Origin: Phoma sp. XZ068
Lineage: Eukaryota; Ascomycota; Dothideomycetes; Pleosporales; Didymellaceae
DNA length: 64,000 bases
Assembly: GCA_004835665.1 (NCBI GenBank)
Contig: RBKR01000005.1
Location: 682,001 to 746,000 of the forward strand
Reading direction: 5' to 3'
Under the pieces are notes generated by a model that was not told the origin of the DNA, searched no databases, and worked only from the letters and a program-made list of their open reading frames with translations. Positions 62,701-64,000 of the stretch are shown here, in pieces. How positions within the stretch are numbered: the first letter of the stretch is position 1; the number at the start of each line of letters is the position of its first letter. A program made the position numbers and the translations under genes.

Positions 62701-64000
62701 CTAGAGCATCTCTCCACTCGCACCGACAATTCTCAAAGCTCCAGTCTTCTTGACCTTGAACCCCTTCTTCTCATCTGCCCTGACATGCTCACCCAACACC
62801 ACCGTACATAACCTTCTCATGACCTCTTCTCTACCGATCTTGTCCCCGCTCCTACCGGGGCCGACATCACCCATCTCGATCCCTCGTCCAGTCATACTCT
62901 CATAGTCTTCGATGGAGCCGAGAGTAAGAAGATGCATATACACTTCACACAGAGTAATAAGCTCAGGCGTCATGGTGAATGTGTACCCCCAAGCTGATAC
63001 CTGGGCTCCGACGTAGTTCTTCTCTGTCGTAGCTGCGAACGAGGCGAGTAAGGCTGCGTTCGCGCGAGACAGTGTTGTGGGCGGGACTGTCAAGGAGCAG
63101 AAAAGCGCTGGGTGCTTGAGGTGTGCAGCGTGTAGCTTGTCGAGGGTCTTGTAGTGTGTCTTTGTCCACGGCTCAACTCGAGGGAGAGGGGAGAATTTGG
63201 AGAGTACGGGATGAGCGCGGGTCGGTGGAGAAGAGCTAGCACTGGCGGAGGACTCGCGTTGGAGTTGTGCAGCTGCGCGCAAGCCGTCTGAGCGGCCGGC
63301 TGAGCTGGTGCTCACGAAGGAAGACTCGGCAATTGCTTCATGTTGCGGTAACGCCTCCCGGAAGAGCGGAGTCGGTGTGGCGTCTGAGTCGGTTTCTGAC
63401 TGAAGCTGCCTGATGGCAGAGTTCGGGGTATATGATGAGGATGCTCTGTGCTGCACAAAGTTCTGCCTGGCTTGAGGTGGACTGGAGGGCATGATGCTCA
63501 CATCTCCCTGCAACGTCCTGCTGTACTCTGTAACTTCCTCAATCTCATTCAATGATCGTTGTTGAGGGGAGTAAGCATCAAGATACTCATCGGCCTCATC
63601 ACGCAGAACACGAATGCTATTGCTGGTCACATCTATGCCCTCCATCTCAGCAAGAATCTGGCGCTGGTCAGATGCCGTAGAGAGCATGCTATCCCCGTCG
63701 ATCCGCGAGTGGAATGGCGAGCTTTGGGCAAGAGGCAGTGTCGATTCGTCGTGGAGACGGCTAGGCGTAGTAATATCCGAATCATGCAGCTCGCGACGTA
63801 GAGGACTACTCTTTTTTGGTGACGTCGGGAATCCAGCAAAACGAGGCGGAGTATCTAGGAATGGGTTGGGCTGCGCAGGTGCTGCCTGCTTCTCAGGCGA
63901 TAGCTCTGGTTGTAAGCTCTCGCCCTCGTTCAACAACAGGGATAGATCCAGTTTGTCAGTCTTTGGCTGTCTCCGGTCACGACGCTTCTTGTCGTAGACT
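62701..64000 (-). CDS. Conserved fungal protein, 5' partial
   Basis: The frame is open through the right edge of the window (VYDKKRRDRRQPKTDKLDLS...), so the N-terminus is missing; at least 430 aa are visible. The first 260 visible residues are disordered, Ser/Pro-rich with SP/TP sites (TSPKKSSPLRR). From about 265 a conserved domain begins: WTKTHYKTLDKLHAAHLKHP, NYVGAQVSAWGYTFTMTPELITLCEVYMHLLTL and REEVMRRLCTVVLGEHVR. This block is familiar from uncharacterised ascomycete proteins, but I cannot name it. The open frame reaching the edge shows the gene continues outside. Confidence 0.7.
   Translation of the reverse strand, partial: VYDKKRRDRRQPKTDKLDLSLLLNEGESLQPELSPEKQAAPAQPNPFLDTPPRFAGFPTSPKKSSPLRRELHDSDITTPSRLHDESTLPLAQSSPFHSRIDGDSMLSTASDQRQILAEMEGIDVTSNSIRVLRDEADEYLDAYSPQQRSLNEIEEVTEYSRTLQGDVSIMPSSPPQARQNFVQHRASSSYTPNSAIRQLQSETDSDATPTPLFREALPQHEAIAESSFVSTSSAGRSDGLRAAAQLQRESSASASSSPPTRAHPVLSKFSPLPRVEPWTKTHYKTLDKLHAAHLKHPALFCSLTVPPTTLSRANAALLASFAATTEKNYVGAQVSAWGYTFTMTPELITLCEVYMHLLTLGSIEDYESMTGRGIEMGDVGPGRSGDKIGREEVMRRLCTVVLGEHVRADEKKGFKVKKTGALRIVGASGEML

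Noticed and set aside
1..64000. CRISPR arrays, riboswitches, secondary-metabolite cluster or prophage
   Set aside because: Eukaryotic gene structures throughout; no polyketide or peptide synthetase genes and no regularly spaced repeats were seen.

Overview
The window is nuclear DNA of a filamentous ascomycete (Pezizomycotina; the gene types, especially the HET gene, point to Dothideomycetes, probably Pleosporales). Genes lie on both strands. Spliceosomal introns are mostly 46-60 nt, with GTAAGT-like donors, CTAAC/CTGAC branch sites and CAG/TAG acceptors. I see no operons, CRISPR arrays, rRNA or intact transposons. Most exon joins below were worked out by hand from splice signals, reading frame and family sequence.

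Layout, 0-22 kb: a 5'-truncated HET gene with a frame break; a D-lactate dehydrogenase-like flavoprotein ending in a peroxisomal-type AKL; a large disordered protein carrying four copies of a short motif; a gene-poor stretch of about 5.6 kb with one small Cys-rich ORF; glutamine synthetase, whose first exon is only the ATG; Mediator subunit Med1; a coiled-coil/Cys-His protein with an 18-bp coding tandem repeat; a GFA/CENP-V protein; TFIIH subunit Tfb5; and a single-pass membrane protein with a PPPY motif.

22-46 kb: a hypothetical protein, a MOT1-type molybdate transporter, an SDR, a secreted alpha/beta hydrolase, tRNA-Ala, a MAPEG protein, a disordered nuclear protein, a DUF4396-like membrane protein, a polytopic membrane protein, a second secreted alpha/beta hydrolase, a secreted type-B carboxylesterase, an FLVCR-like MFS transporter, the complex III hinge protein Qcr6 and an RraA-like aldolase. 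46-64 kb: the mitochondrial i-AAA protease Yme1, a fungal-specific disordered protein, secreted aldose 1-epimerase, a Sin3/zinc-finger-like regulator, an amidohydrolase, a SWIB protein of SWI/SNF or RSC, a second carboxylesterase, tRNA-Pro, and a 5'-truncated conserved protein.

The most unusual content is in the two tRNA genes. tRNA-Ala(CGC) at 28796-28931 and tRNA-Pro(TGG) at 62197-62382 (minus) each carry the usual short intron after position 37. In addition their D-arms are interrupted by one (Ala) and two (Pro) inserts of 49-52 nt. Each insert has a GTATGT or GTAAGT start, an internal CTAAC and a CAG end, exactly like the spliceosomal introns of neighbouring protein genes. Removing all inserts leaves a canonical 72-nt tRNA in both cases. 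Both genes also share AACCAATCA just upstream and a TATA-like site 30-45 bp upstream. As far as I know, spliceosome-type introns inside nuclear tRNA genes are not an established phenomenon, and standard tRNA finders would probably miss both genes.
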